DNA of 64,000 bases, from contig NBIV01000143.1 in assembly GCA_003194525.1 (NCBI GenBank), forward strand, positions 62,001 to 126,000, in the 5' to 3' direction. The stretch comes from Gracilariopsis chorda. Lineage: Eukaryota; Rhodophyta; Florideophyceae; Gracilariales; Gracilariaceae. Shown here piece by piece: positions 50,149 to 61,799 of the stretch. The position numbers and the translations under genes are program-made. The notes below the pieces were generated by a model, which did not search any database, was not told the DNA's origin, and saw nothing but the letters and a program-made list of their open reading frames with translations. Within the stretch, counting starts at the first letter, position 1. Every line of letters begins with the position of its first letter.

Positions 50149-53100
50149 ATTATAGACATTGGATGTCCCCGCAGCGTAGGTGGAATCCATATCGCCGCCG
50201 CACTCTCGATCGCAATAAGAATTGTCTTTACTGTCGAGGATCTGGACTGTGAACCCTTCTACCACGGGTTTGGTCCTGAGTGTGCAAATCCAAAGCTCGT
50301 GTTTGCCATTTGGAGACTGCACATCACGTCCACAAATGATGAGGCTGTGACCTTGAAGTTCTATTTGACACATGGGAATGATCCTCTCCTCTTGGGAAAT
50401 GATGTGGTTTCAATGTCGAACCTTCTCGGATCTAAGGACATGCTCGTGATACCGTCTTCGCTTGGCTTATGTGAACACGACCCTAATCTGCCTACCTACA
50501 CGCTTGGAGACGTAAATAACCGTCGAACCGACCTCGCTGTGGTGCCGTCCGTGTCAGAGTCGTTTAATTCCTTCCTCTCACACCAAGCTGCCCTGCAATC
50601 AACCACGAATGACAATAGCAAAGCACGCAAGCGAGCAAAATACTTCGCGACGAGGCTTCATGTCCAATCACACCTGACCCTACGAGACATGAAGACCCTC
50701 TGCCGCCGTGGTCGTGTGCTTGACCCACTACTGTCTGACGAGTTGAAAAAGGCATATGGTTCTTGTCACTCATGCCACAAGTCTGGAAGACCTCTTCAGT
50801 CCCGAAAGATATCCTTCAACAGGATCCTCGCAGAGTTCAACGAGCACCTCCAGGTGGACTACCTCTTCATCCGTGAGCTTGGCAACCTGCCTATCCTACA
50901 CATGAAAGATGTTGCTACTGGCCCCTCAGCGACATCCTTAATGACGTCAAGGTATATGAATGACGGAGCACGCATGCTAACCCTAAAATGGTTTGATGTT
51001 TACGGACCACCATCCAAGCTTTCAGCTGACCAAGAGTTTGACAATGGTATTACTTACCGAGTGTGTGCAAGTTATAACATCAAGTTCGAACCGTGCCCTG
51101 CACGCAGACATAACAAACTTGGGAGTGTCGAATCACATAACGAAACCATTCGCGCGCTGATACAGACTCTTCTATCAGACGAACCACACTTTCGTGAGAC
51201 ACGTCAGCTGTTTCGAACCGATTTCAAGATCCTCTTCCGTGCGACGTTCCTAAAAAACGTTCTCTACGGAAGCAAATCGGTTAGCAGCTTCGAACAGGTT
51301 CACGGATACACTCCATCAATCGCTGGTTTGCCAAAGACAGCCGTTTCACCTGCAGTTCTATCTTCTTATCATGGGCAAGTCTGTAGGAGAGCGTTTCACA
51401 CTCTTCTTCGCTCCAACGCTGGGAACACAATATCCCAGCATTTGCTATCGCCAATGACCCCTGTTTACTTCTACAAGAAACTCGGAAAGTATGGCTCCTC
51501 GTCCAAAGGTTACGTGGTCACAGCTACAGATCATATTGTCGTCGTTTCCTACCATAAGGATCTGCACGGAGCTCGTCTTCACGTCGCATATGAAGACGTT
51601 CGCCTTGTCCCTGAGTCTTCGATACTCAAGGAACTCGACAAACAGGAACTTGGGTGGGACTCCTTTCCTGGTCTTCTGCCTAGTACAGGCGACAATCCGA
51701 AGGGAAGGAGGGAGGAATCGGAGAATGAAGAAGATCATAATGATCACGCAAGCCCTTCTCTCCCTACAGCAGTCATCAACCCGGATCCTAATGATATCCC
51801 AGATCCTCTCTGTATTGAACCGGAAGCTTCGGATGAACCCAATCTGTGGTCCTTACATCCACTCTCTTCGTCCTTTCTTTCAAATAATTCTCGCCCACTT
51901 GGGGCACAATCGTTAGACGTTGGAGATACACTCCTCCACAAGGATGTCGGAGCTACGCCGCTTCGCATTCCTTCTCCAGGAGATACTCTCCACTCGTCTG
52001 AACAAAGAATTTTGAAGGAAGTTAAGAAGGTTATCGGAGATCAACCAGTATAGGAATCCAAACTCCAGTTGGCGCCGCGATGGATCATTGAAAAAGCCAT
52101 TGACGCGGAAAACGAAACTATGTATAAGCAAACGCCTATAAATCAGTTTCTATTCGCAGCCTTCCAAGAAATGCGAACATCATATCGTCCCCCCACTTCT
52201 TTGTCCTGAAATACCAAGGAGAAAGTGGTAAACTAAGGCTACGATGCAGACTGGTGCCCCATGGAAACCGAGATGCCGAAAAGGACTTGATACGTTCGGA
52301 CTCTTCGACTGCACAGTTCACATGCATCCGTATGCTTCTATCCTTAGTAACACTATTCCACTTCCACCTCGGAAGCATTGATGTCTCCCGTGCATACCTA
52401 CAATCCGGCGAGCCCAAGCGTGATATATACATGCGACCTCCCCGTGGTTGGACGACACATGTGGACGAAGTTTGGAAGTTTTTGAACCCTGCATACGGTC
52501 TAGGAGAATCTGGACGCCTCTGGCATTTGTTTATCGAGGAATGGCTTACCAATTATGCTTTCGAAACTATCCCGGGAATACCACAACTGTTTGTATTGCG
52601 CAAGGATGGAGAAATCGTCTTACTCCTTGCCAAACTGGTAGATGATCTCCTTCTCGCAGGCAAACCAGCGACAATTCAAAAGTTTACCTCTGACCTAGCC
52701 AGGCGTTTCAAACTCAACCGCTCGCTGTCCCAGAACGAACTCATCTTCAGCCGACTGTGGATAAAGCTCCACAACGACAGCTCCGTAGAGATTTCAATGG
52801 CTGAGTTTATGGACACCATACTGCCAATTCCAATCTCAAGAGAGAGGAGGAAGGAGGCTGAGGACAGGTGCACTCTCGATGAGATCAAATCCATGCATTC
52901 GCTGGCAGGGACGCTAAACTACCTAGGACATGGGGTGCTACCCCGAGCAGCCTTCTGCGCCAGCTACATGCATGCAACAAATAGTACCTGAGATGCAAGT
53001 CAAGCACCTGGTGAAGGCAAATCAGTTACTCTCACTGCTGAAAAAGCTACGTTAACAGCATCTACCTTAGGAAATTGCAACCTCCTCGCATACTCCGATT

Positions 53101-53666
53101 CCAGCACCGGAAAGACGTCGTATGGCCAGACTAGCTTCTTGGCTGGTATTGCCTTTACGCTTGAGTCTAACGCCGTGTATCATGTGATAGACTGGCATAG
53201 ATCTAAGCAAGTTCGGATATCGTTCAGCGCAATTGGCGCAGAAATCCTTGCTGCTGCTGAATCTGCTGATAGATCGTTTCTATTACACGAAGTTCTTTGC
53301 TCTCTTCTGAAGTCGTTTGGTTTACTATTACTCATCGTGGATTCCTTTGGATTATATTCTACTATCACGACTTTGCATGACTGCAGGGACTACCGACTTC
53401 GCCCGACTGTATCACGCCTGCGGGATTCATTTGAATGTGGTGATATTTCATCACTGCTGTGGGTGCCGGGATCGTCTAACATTTCCGATGCTCTAACGAA
53501 AGGTAACGCATGTGCGTTTGGTAATCTTTCTAGAGTTAGCAGTAAAGGAGTGATTCCAAAAGAGCTTCTCTCTACATTCTCTCAAAAGCTTGGCGCGTGG
53601 TCGCCATCTTTTTTACATTCTGAATCTAACGGGTCAGCTATACAACAAGATGGTGCAAATGCGTAA
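50149..53666 (+). pseudogene. Copia-2 Pol, broken
   Basis: A long open part (50149-52053) holds the protease motif IIDIGCPRSVGGI, the integrase zinc module (H-x3-H, CHSC) and the integrase core with QVDYLF, SADQEF and SVESHNE. TAG at 52051-52053 ends it just before RT. RT resumes in another frame (52254-52991) with DVSRAYLQSG and AKLVDDLLLAG, keeping both active-site Asp. A stop at 52989 separates RNase H (53050-53666: SDSSTGKTSYGQT; SAIGAEILAAAES; NISDALTKGN). The architecture is the same as copia-1, and the comparison shows that the copia-1 VTDH is a departure. Confidence 0.85.
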
Positions 53667-54155
53667 TATTGGTTACGTACATTCGAGTTCCTAGTGTACA
53701 AAGAAAGCAAAAAGAGTTTTGCTTAAGACTTGAGGCCACCCCCAGCTGCGCTGTTCCCGCAATCACGTCGCATTGTGTCTCCATCACGGAGGGGGGGAAT
53801 TACAGCCGAACTGGACATCGCTGCCCCCACAACGAAGTGGGCCCTCAATACAGTGGTCAGCCTCCGCAATGGGATGTGACACTGGCACTAGTTTCGTCCC
53901 GTGCACCTTGATTACTTAACGGTCTCATTTCATCGAGCACTCATTGCCGAGTATCGAACTCGGGCTTTTATTGTTCACTGCTGTGACAGTGTCTCCACTG
54001 ATCTACACGAACTTTCTTCCATTGTTTGTCTTTTACGTTATGTATTTGTTCTATGCTCGCTTTGATGTTTTCGTACATGAGCGCAAAGAGTTACTGCTGG
54101 AAATTGGTTTTGTAGTTGACTGGCGACATTATCCGTCACCAGCCAAGGCCGGGAG
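53667..54155. other. Copia-2 3' untranslated region
   Basis: Noncoding sequence between the end of pol and the 3' LTR. It ends with gccaaggccgggag, a purine-rich stretch that may act as polypurine tract. Confidence 0.6.
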
Positions 54156-54401
54156 TGTGCAAAGCCGTTGTGCATGGCCTTGCATTGCTGGCTGCGCACA
54201 GCACCTTTGCCCGCTACTGATCTCGCAGAGCTCGCGCTGCTCAAATAAACTCTGCCCGAGCGGTCCTTGGACGTCCTTCGTCAAGGAAAAACCGCGAGAG
54301 GGGGACTTTGTGCCCGCTATATTTCGCTTTCGCCTCCGAGCGCATTCAGTATCCCAACTACTCTCCAGGCCCGAGCTTGCGACGCACCGTCATCTAGCTT
54401 A
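54156..54401 (+). repeat. Copia-2 3' LTR
   Basis: 246 bp, tgtgcaaagcc to catctagctta, followed by GTCTC. It differs from the 5' LTR at about 17 positions, including one single-base indel. Confidence 0.9.
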
Positions 54402-54406
54402 GTCTC

Positions 54407-55212
54407 ATCTCTTGTATCAAGGAATGGCCAACTCCATCTACACTTCGCCATGCTCAGCAGTTTGTTGGCCTTGCGAACTGCTATCGTCGCTTCGTCAAGA
54501 GATAGGCATCTATCCTACAGCCTATCACTAACGTCATCCGTAGTCACGCAATCCGGATAAGCCCTTTGTTCTCACCACGGACGCTTCCAAGTACGCTGTT
54601 CGAGCAACGCTCTCTCAAGACGGACACCCAATCGCATTCATGTCACACCGTTTGTTTACCACAGAATCGAACTGAGATACCGTTGATCAGTAATTGCTGG
54701 CAGTGATGATTGCTCTACGAACTTGGGGCCTTTACCTACGTGGAAGACATTTTACAATGCTCACTGATCACGATCCAATCCAGTTCCTCCAATCAAAGAG
54801 TAAGTCAACCGGGAGACAGTGTTGTTGGCATGATGAAATCCAATAGTACAGCTTCGTCGTCAGGCAGATCGCTGGAAAGAAGAACGTTGTACCGGACGCG
54901 CTTAGTCGCAGACCCGACCACATTCCACCCCAACTCCGCTCGCTTTCAGCATGCATGCCGGGGCTGCAAGATCTCATTTATGCGGCCTACGCCTCCGATC
55001 CCTTGACCACCGAATTACCAGCGCATTTCAAAGACAGATCACAGTACACTTCGGCCCGTCTGCTCCGTTCAATATCCAACTTCATACTCGTCGATAATCT
55101 TTTGTTCTTGACGGGGACTTCCTCTTTGAGGCTGTGTATCCCCACATAAGACCTGCGATCAAAGTTAATGGATTACTTTCACGGAGAGGGACACTTGGGT
55201 GCTGACAGCACC
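54407..55212 (+). pseudogene. Gypsy-3 continuation: RT end, RNase H, start of integrase
   Basis: Resumes gypsy-3 pol directly after copia-2 (CIKEWPTPSTLRHAQQFVGL). Relative to gypsy-2, about 85 bp are deleted near 54545 (from 'cgtagtcacg' to 'aatccggataag'). RNase H pieces read TTDASKYAVRATLSQDGHPI and MLTDHDPIQFLQSKS. It then ends in the integrase zinc region (FHGEGHLGADST), exactly where the gypsy-2 LTR begins. There are many stops. Confidence 0.8.
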
Positions 55213-55443
55213 TGTAACACAGAAGACAGCCTACAAGCCAAGTCACGCCTGAACACCGTGATCGGCTTGTAGCTGTCATGCTCACAGACAGTAGCTAGCT
55301 TGTAGCTGTCATGTTCACAGACAGTAGATAGCTTGTAGTCATAGAAGTCTCCAGACTGCTACAAGACCTGTATAAGATGAGCGTCAGCTGACCTTCCCCT
55401 TCATTTGGAGAAGGCAGACCTTATTCACCATCACTTTATTACA
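55213..55443 (+). repeat. Gypsy-2 5' LTR with internal tandem repeat
   Basis: 231 bp, tgtaacacag to tttattaca, followed by tttggtagcatc, the same primer site as gypsy-1. Between about 55262 and 55343 a 36-bp unit ('gcttgtagctgtcatg(c/t)tcacagacagtag') is repeated in tandem twice plus a partial copy. Apart from its end it does not resemble the gypsy-1 LTR. Confidence 0.8.
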
Positions 55444-55505
55444 TTTGGTAGCATCTGCATTTCGATACCCTCTCGTCCGCATTTTACACTCCCGCTACGA
55501 CCACG

Positions 55506-56738
55506 ATGCCCCCCGCAAGCGAGACCCGCTCCAGAGCACGCCTCAGAGCACAGACAGCCAGCTCAACTTCCCGTACCGCAAATCCGTCGCCTCAAAACGG
55601 TGCACCCGGACATCAGCCACCTGCCACTCTGTCCCCACTACACCAGCCGACCGCCGAATTGCCGCATACGTATGACGCAGCTGCCTCCCGTTCATCATCT
55701 CCGAGACCACAAGGAATACTTCCAACATCCCTTCTCGAAATGATCCAGCAGCAGCAAGCTTCATTAAATGCGTTAGCCGCCCAAGTGAGCTCCCTTACCA
55801 AGACTGTCGCAGCTGTTTCTCCCGCATCTGGGCCTACAGTTCTTGCCACACCAACCCTCCCTTTGGACATTACTCCGGTGGACCCACCATCCCAGCACCA
55901 ACCCGGAAGACCACCCTTTCTTCTGAACGTGTTGAAATCGTCAAACTTTGCCACTTATCATGGGAAGGAATCTGAACGGACTTCCGTCAAAGTTCGTTCC
56001 TTTATCTCAGGTATCAGAAAAGTGACAAACTTGTGCTCTAGCATTTCTGACGCTCAAGAAGTTGACATTGCCGTCTGTTTATTACGTGACCATGCAGATC
56101 TGTGGTACGCTCGCGCAACTCATGATGGAATTTCGTTCTCGAACCTCTCCGTTCTGCAAGAGGCTATGCTAGCCGAATTTGTGCCTGCAAACGAACGTGC
56201 AATGGCTCGTGTTGCTTTGATCCAACTGCGACTCAATGGTTCCATAGAGAGACATATCGCGAGCTTTAGAGAACTGGTCGACATCTGTCACACCCCTGTG
56301 TCTGAGGCTTTTACGTTTGTGCAGCTCTCGCTACCTCTGCTTTTCCGTAAGAAGTTATCCGAACGCTTTCCGGACGGTAATCCTATATCGATGTCTGAGG
56401 TTTACAACTATGTCCGGACGATCTATATCTCGGAGAAGTGGAACAATGCGAGCTCTATCCAAACCATTCAATCCAAACGTTCTCACAAGAACAAAGAACC
56501 GTGGCAGAAAAACGCAAGTTCAAAGCATCCAGATCCGAGTCTGATCGGTAAGGATCCCGATGCTGTTTCCTGGGGACCCGCCGACGTATGAAACGCTGTC
56601 GACAATGGTGTGTATCGCGCCAACGATGGCTGCATGAAATGTGGCAAGAAGCCTTGGAGCGACCCTCGTCACCCTTGCCGCAACACTGCAGCTGATGCCG
56701 CAGCCCAGCGCTCACCGAATCACCGGGCAAAGAATTAG
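55506..56738 (+). pseudogene. Gypsy-2 Gag with one internal stop
   Basis: 361 open codons to TGA at 56589-56591, then the same frame continues to TAG at 56736-56738. The N-terminus is low-complexity (MPPASETRSRARLRAQTASS). The gag core reads VRSFISGIRKVTNLCSSISD, LWYARATHDGIS and LRLNGSIERHIASFRELVDI. After the TGA, where gypsy-1 has a sense codon, lies the zinc-knuckle-like CMKCGKKPWSDPRHPC. Only the single nonsense codon breaks the gene. Pol follows in the -1 frame, overlapping the gag stop. Confidence 0.85.
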
Positions 56739-58927
56739 GAACTTCGCACACAAGTGCGAATCCAAGCAGTTCGACGGCTCCACCGAAGCTCTCAGCCATC
56801 GACACTGCTCCGAAGGGCGAAGCGATCTACGAAGGTGCCTTAAATGACCATAAGGTTGCCTTCCACCTCGATCCTGGAGCCTCCCACGCTTTCATGTCAC
56901 TGAACTCGGCTCGTCTCTGCCAGCTTTCTCTCAGCGCTTCCGCATTCCCCTTTACTGAACTTGGCAACAATTCAACAGTTCCTATCTTGTTCGAGACACA
57001 AACGCACATCTCCCTCGGCGACTTGTCTATTCCGGTCTCGGTTTACGTTATCGAGATGAATGACAAGGATAACGGTCTACCATTGGTAACTGTAGGTCGA
57101 GAATGGCTTCGTTCTGCTCGCCCGCACGTCGATTGGAAGACCTACAACCTTACCGTACAGCGTGCAAACGGTTCAAGGTTCAATGTTCTTCCTCGGCAAC
57201 TGACGCCCTCCCAGGCCCGCGTGAAGAAGCCCACTATCCCAACTGTGTCCTACAAACGCCTTCGTCGAATGGCAAAGAAGAAGGGATGCGAACTGTATGC
57301 TTTGCGCTTACGCCCGTCTTCTTCCGTCGACTGCCATCCTGAATTGGCCTCCATAGTCGACGAGTTCCGAGACGTCTTTAAAGAGGAACTACCGTATGAT
57401 CTCCCTCCTCAGCGGGAACAGGACTTCGAGATCAACCTGAAACACGACCAGCCACCTCCCGTACGGCCGGTCATTCGGCTCTCAAACGAAGAGCTCAATC
57501 TTCTCCGCAACACATTGGAAGAGCTCCTCAGCAAAGGACTCATCCGCCCATCTTCTTCTCCATTTGGTGCTCCAGTTTTCTTCGTGAAGAAGAAATCGGG
57601 ACAGTTACGCATGGTCTGTGACTATAGAGGTCTCAACCGAATCACCATTCTGGACGCCACGCCTCTCCCCCTCATTGACGAAGCACTAGACCAGGTTGCC
57701 GGAGCGAAAATATTTACCCAGATAGACCTCGTGGGGCCTATCATCAGATGCCAATTAAGGAATAGGACTGCCACAAAACTGCCATTCGCACTCGCTTCGG
57801 CTCTTTTGAATGGCGAGTGCTTTGCTTTGGGTTTCGCAACGCCCCGGCCGCCTTCACTCGCCTAATCGCCTCCGTTCTGAAACACCTCAATGGTCGCTGC
57901 CTCGTCCTGTATCTCGACGATATTTTGGTGTACAGCAGAACAATAGAGGAGCACAAAGATAACCTCCGAGAGGTTTTTGCCGCTCTAAAGAAACACCAAC
58001 TATACGCTAAGCTCAGCAAGTGTGCGTTTGGTGTAACAGAAGTGGATTTCTTGGAATTTCATGTTTCGGACAAGGGTTTTTCTACTCAGGAACGTCTAAT
58101 TACATCTATCCGAGAATGGCCTACACCTACCACACTCTGCCATGTTCAGCAGTTTGTTGGCCTCGCTAACTTCTATCGTCGTTTCTTCAAAGGCTATGCT
58201 TCTAAACTACAGTCTATCACCGATGTCATCCGCAAACACGCGTTCGAGTGGTCTACAGAGCAGGACCGAGCTTTTGCCGAGATCAAAACCGCGTTGAACA
58301 CTGCACCCATTTTGGATCACGCCGATCCGGATAAGCGCTTTGTTCTCGCCTCGGATGCATCGAAGTACGCTGTTGGAGCAACGCTTTCTCAAGACGGACA
58401 CCCAATCGCATTCATGTCGCACCGCCTGTCGGCAACAGAATTGAACTGGGATACCGGCGATCAGGAATTGCTGGCTGTGATGATTGCTTTACGAACTTGG
58501 GGCCCCTATCTTCGCGGAAGATATTTCAATCTTCTCACTGATCACGACCCAACCAGGTTCCTTCAGTCAAAGAGTAAGTTGACCGGGAGGCAGTGTCGTT
58601 GGCTCAACGAAATCCAAGAATACAGCTTCGAAGTCAGGCATATTGCCGGAAAGAAGAACGTTGTACCTGACGCACTCAGCCGCAGACCCGACCACACTCC
58701 CCCGCAGCTACACTCGCTTTCCGCATGCATGCCGGGGTTGCACGATCGCCTTCGTGCGACCTACGCCGTGGATACCTTGGCCACTGAATTGCTTTCGCAT
58801 CTCAGAGACAGTTCGCAATCCACTCCCGCCCGTCTACTCTGCTCAATAACCAACTTCAAGCTCATCGATTATCTCTTGTACTGGAAGGGGACCTCCTCTT
58901 TGAGGTTGTATATCCCTACACCAAACT
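56739..58927 (+). pseudogene. Gypsy-2 Pol (PR-RT-RNaseH), broken and truncated
   Basis: The protease reads FHLDPGASHAFMS (near 56861), the same D-P-G as gypsy-1. RT runs FKEELPYDLPPQREQDFEIN, VFFVKKKSGQLRMVCDYRGL and IDLVG. There a single base is missing (about 57733) and a TAG follows at 57763-57765 in the homologous frame. From 57817 the frame is open again: CLVLYLDDILVYSRTIEEHK, VDFLEFHVSDKGFS, RNase H ASDASKYAVGATLSQDG and LTDHDPTRFLQSKS, GKKNVVPDALSRRPD. It ends in SLRLYIPTPNL at the gypsy-4 LTR. There are two point lesions plus truncation. Confidence 0.9.
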
Positions 58928-59759
58928 TGTGGTGCAATGACCCAAAGGGGAAAAACACCGAAAGACGTTCGGGATCTTCCTCTCACGAGGTGAACCCAGT
59001 TGGGTAGAGCCCTCCCAGAGGTGTCACGGCGAAGCCGGTTTGTAAGACCAGGGAGACCTGTCACGACTTGCGCAGGGAGGTGAAGGCGAAGATTCGGTAT
59101 CCGCGTGAGCGGGGTGTCATCTTCAGTAGAGGTATATTTCCACGTAATTGGGGAAGTGTGAGCGGGCGCACACAGGAGGGCCGCGGGTAGCGGGAGGTGC
59201 TACCCTAAAAAAAAAGGGGAAAAAGGAAGGGCGAAGAGGAAGGAAGAAAGGACGAAGTGGGTCGCGAGAGCGACGAACAGATACGGCAATGCCGGTGGAC
59301 AGGACTCCCTATACAGGGCGAAACACCAATATGATTGGAACAATTATACTCCCAAGGATGGGCTTCTTTAGATGTGCAAGGGGGTTAGATGTCCCGTGGT
59401 TTACGGCGTTTCCCTCCAAGGAGGAGTAGAGCACGCCCGCAGGCGGTAATAACCAGAGCCAATTCCCCAGGTTGGGGTCCCTTGTTGGGGAAGGTTTACT
59501 GGTGCGACGGCAGCGCGCCGTCGCACTAAGTACTAGCTTCCCAGAAATGGGTGTGAAAATAACAAATAATATTAACTAAAATACTCCACATTTTGTGGCA
59601 ACATCCACTACTGTGGCCAACTGCCAATTGACCCAAAACCGTGTCCCACGTGTCCATACCCACCATTGTGGGGCGTACTTCATATACACACTACACAACC
59701 GATAATATCGGGAAAACGATCAAGTACCAGGAATCCCTCTCTGAGGGCGTTGCACTTCA
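58928..59759 (-). repeat. Gypsy-4 3' LTR
   Basis: 832 bp. On the minus strand it starts TGAAGTGCAACG and ends CATTGCACCACA. It is homologous to LTRs A (28221-29023) and B (31674-32505). It contains the 10-bp-stem hairpin GTGCGACGGC/GCCGTCGCAC (59501-59525) and other perfect stems such as GTCGC-GAGA-GCGAC and CCCAC-CATT-GTGGG. Confidence 0.95.
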
Positions 59760-59776
59760 TATCCCCCCCCCTAAGA
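59760..59776 (-). other. Gypsy-4 polypurine tract
   Basis: On the minus strand, CTTAGGGGGGGGGGATA precedes the 3' LTR, as expected for plus-strand priming. Confidence 0.85.
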
Positions 59777-59984
59777 CGGGAAAACGACCGCGGACGAGGA
59801 GGGTTCCCAGACGAGAATGGGTGATAAAAGCGCGTGCTCTGTCTCCGGTTCTCCGGTAAATCCCTCTGCACCAGAGTCACCACCCCCTGCTACTGCAGCT
59901 GTTATTTCCTCTCCTCGCCTCCGCTCTTCCTCGTAAACAAGCGCACTCCGACAAACAACAACAACCACCCTCGAAAAGGGAGAA

Positions 59985-60389
59985 ATGAACAACAACAACA
60001 ACATCAACAACAACAGCCAACCTCCGAGGTCTCTCGGGCGATACACCACCGGTTTCTGGTCAGTTCCCCTGCCTCAGGGCGATCAACATCTGGTACAACC
60101 GGGGAATGTGGCTGCTGCAGCCGACCATCCCTTCGCACTACAACCTTCGGTGGGATCCTCCGGAACCGCTCCGGCGTTCACCTGGCCAACCTACAACACC
60201 CTGGTGGGGCTCAACCCGATGAATCAGAATCACGCGTCGCGCCTGCGCCTCGCCCCGTGGTTTCACCCGGTTGCTGTCCTCTATGAGGGATTGGTCACCG
60301 CTTATGTGGATGGCTCAGACACCCTTCCGGGGATGTCACCGCCATGGCGGACGCGTTGGCTTACCGCCTTGCGGGTGGTCGAGCCATAG
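59985..60389 (+). other. Antisense open frame with Asn-rich start
   Basis: A 134-codon plus-strand frame begins MNNNNNINNNSQPPRS on an AAC microsatellite and continues YTTGFWSVPLPQGDQH and TWPTYNTLVGLNPMNQNH. It lies opposite to the gypsy-4 genes, between chromodomain and 3' LTR. Composition after the repeat is protein-like, but no domain is recognised. It may be a captured gene fragment, an inverted gag piece, or chance. Confidence 0.3.
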
Positions 60390-60593
60390 GCGACGGCGAA
60401 GAGTGAGCCCCTTTTGTCCAGTTTCCTGGTGTTCTTTTCCTGGCTATGCCAGTTAGTGTAGTGTAGTATGGAGCTTGCTGCGCCGCTAGGTAAACTTTCC
60501 CGTCTCAGACGGTGATTTCCCATTAGAATTCCCCGTCTTGGACGGACTTTCCCTTTCTATCCTTTCTTACTGCCCTCCGCTCGCGCGGCAACG

Positions 60594-61751
60594 TTACCCA
60601 ACTTGGGCATTAACCAGCGTGGCTGGGGCTGCAGTTCCCGTTTGACGGTGGTATCGCACGACCTGCGATCGTGGGAGGTGTTCAATTGGCTCCCACGTAT
60701 CCCCAATGGGGTCATACCCGTACCAGCGGACGCGGTATTGTAGAATACCATCCTGGTCCCAGGTGTGTCCGACAAGTCGGTCTACTACGAACTCTCGTTC
60801 GAAGACCTGCCGGCCCTGCCGGGTGGTGGTTGTACTCCCTTGCGAGGGTTGCCCGCTGTGCGGTATGTTGCCCCCCATCCGGGTTGTCGGCGATGTCTCC
60901 GGCGTTGCCGTGCGCTGTCCTAGTGGCCGCTGCTCATGCTGGAAAATATCCCTCAAGAGGGTGTGTGGCGTCACGGTTTTCACCGGCAAGTCATTCCCCA
61001 GAGGGGTGTCGTTGTTCCCGTCTTCACGGTAGGCCGGGCGAACCGCCAGTCGGCGGGGGACTTGAACACCGCGAGTGCGGTCTTCTTTGCGAACCGCGAG
61101 CTTGCGGGGTCCTTGCCGCGTATGCGGGAACGGCGTTTGCGACATCCCCTGCGGGGTCCCGTGTGACACGGTGATTGGTAAGCGTTCCACCTCCCTGCCA
61201 GGTGCACGAGCACTCTGCACCATACGTTCCGGCGACGCCGTGGTGTCCCCGGTTACTGACGGGTTGCCTGGGGCTAACTCCGGTACACCGGTATTTTGGT
61301 CAAAATTCCCCTTTGGGGGGTGCCGGGCAGGTGCCGATGACCCCCTTTTCAGGGGAATTGCCGCTAAGCGCGGTGCACCATCCCCATGAGGAGGAGCAGC
61401 GTCCGGTACGACCGGTTTCGAGCGTGCGATGGCGCGCGTTTTTCCCGAGTTCCTCAGTTCTTCGCCGCAGCGTTGCGGGGGTTGGCGCAAAAAAATCCCC
61501 GGAGTGGGGGCTTCGATTCCGTCAAAGACGGGAGGCGTTTCCGGGGCTTGCGCGCCAGGGCCTGAAGCTTCGACAGCGGCTTTGCTGCCTTTTTCCCCAA
61601 GAGGGGTGTGGGTATTTCCCTTTGAGGCTGGCGTATCTGAGCGCCTCTTCTCCGCGGGGCGCGGGTCTGCTGGACCTAATTGAACCGCTTCCGCGGGGCT
61701 TCCGCCAATGGCGGCTTCGATGCATCGCTCTGCCCAGGAGATTGGAGGCAA
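60594..61751 (-). CDS. Gypsy-4 Pol C-terminal extension with chromodomain
   Basis: A 385-codon minus frame. Its first 300 residues are Pro/Gly/Arg/Thr-rich and look disordered. The end is a clear chromodomain: EFVVDRLVGHTWDQDGILQY, RVRWYGYDPIGDTWEPIEHL, then a short helix-like tail. Chromodomains of chromoviruses direct integration to marked chromatin. The linker is far longer than in gypsy-1, and much of it appears to be made of translated short hairpin units. It is likely the end of Pol joined to the integrase frame upstream by a frameshift, a readthrough or a lost base; a separate protein starting at 61751 is the alternative. Confidence 0.7.
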   Translation of the reverse strand: MPPISWAERCIEAAIGGSPAEAVQLGPADPRPAEKRRSDTPASKGNTHTPLGEKGSKAAVEASGPGAQAPETPPVFDGIEAPTPGIFLRQPPQRCGEELRNSGKTRAIARSKPVVPDAAPPHGDGAPRLAAIPLKRGSSAPARHPPKGNFDQNTGVPELAPGNPSVTGDTTASPERMVQSARAPGREVERLPITVSHGTPQGMSQTPFPHTRQGPRKLAVRKEDRTRGVQVPRRLAVRPAYREDGNNDTPLGNDLPVKTVTPHTLLRDIFQHEQRPLGQRTATPETSPTTRMGGNIPHSGQPSQGSTTTTRQGRQVFEREFVVDRLVGHTWDQDGILQYRVRWYGYDPIGDTWEPIEHLPRSQVVRYHRQTGTAAPATLVNAQVG

Positions 61752-61799
61752 TCGTCACCATACTCCCTTGTCGGGGATCCTTCTCTGACATGGGTGTGC

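Larger units (their letters stand above)
47551..54401 (+). mobile_element. Copia-2: decayed Ty1/copia element nested in gypsy-3
   Basis: 6851 bp with LTRs of 245 and 246 bp, roughly 93% identical by eye, flanked by GTCTC (47546-47550 and 54402-54406). It is the same lineage as copia-1 (same primer site, same Gag start MGPG, same Pol domain order), but gag and pol carry stops and frameshifts and a 943-bp solo LTR sits in gag. It is therefore older than copia-1 and immobile on its own. Confidence 0.9.
55213..58927 (+). mobile_element. Gypsy-2: chromovirus copy nested in gypsy-3, truncated
   Basis: Begins with a TG-starting LTR inserted into the gypsy-3 integrase and runs through primer site, gag, protease, RT and RNase H. 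It is cut at 58927 by the gypsy-4 LTR, so integrase, chromodomain and 3' LTR are outside or lost. It is a close relative of gypsy-3 and a more distant relative of gypsy-1. Confidence 0.9.
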
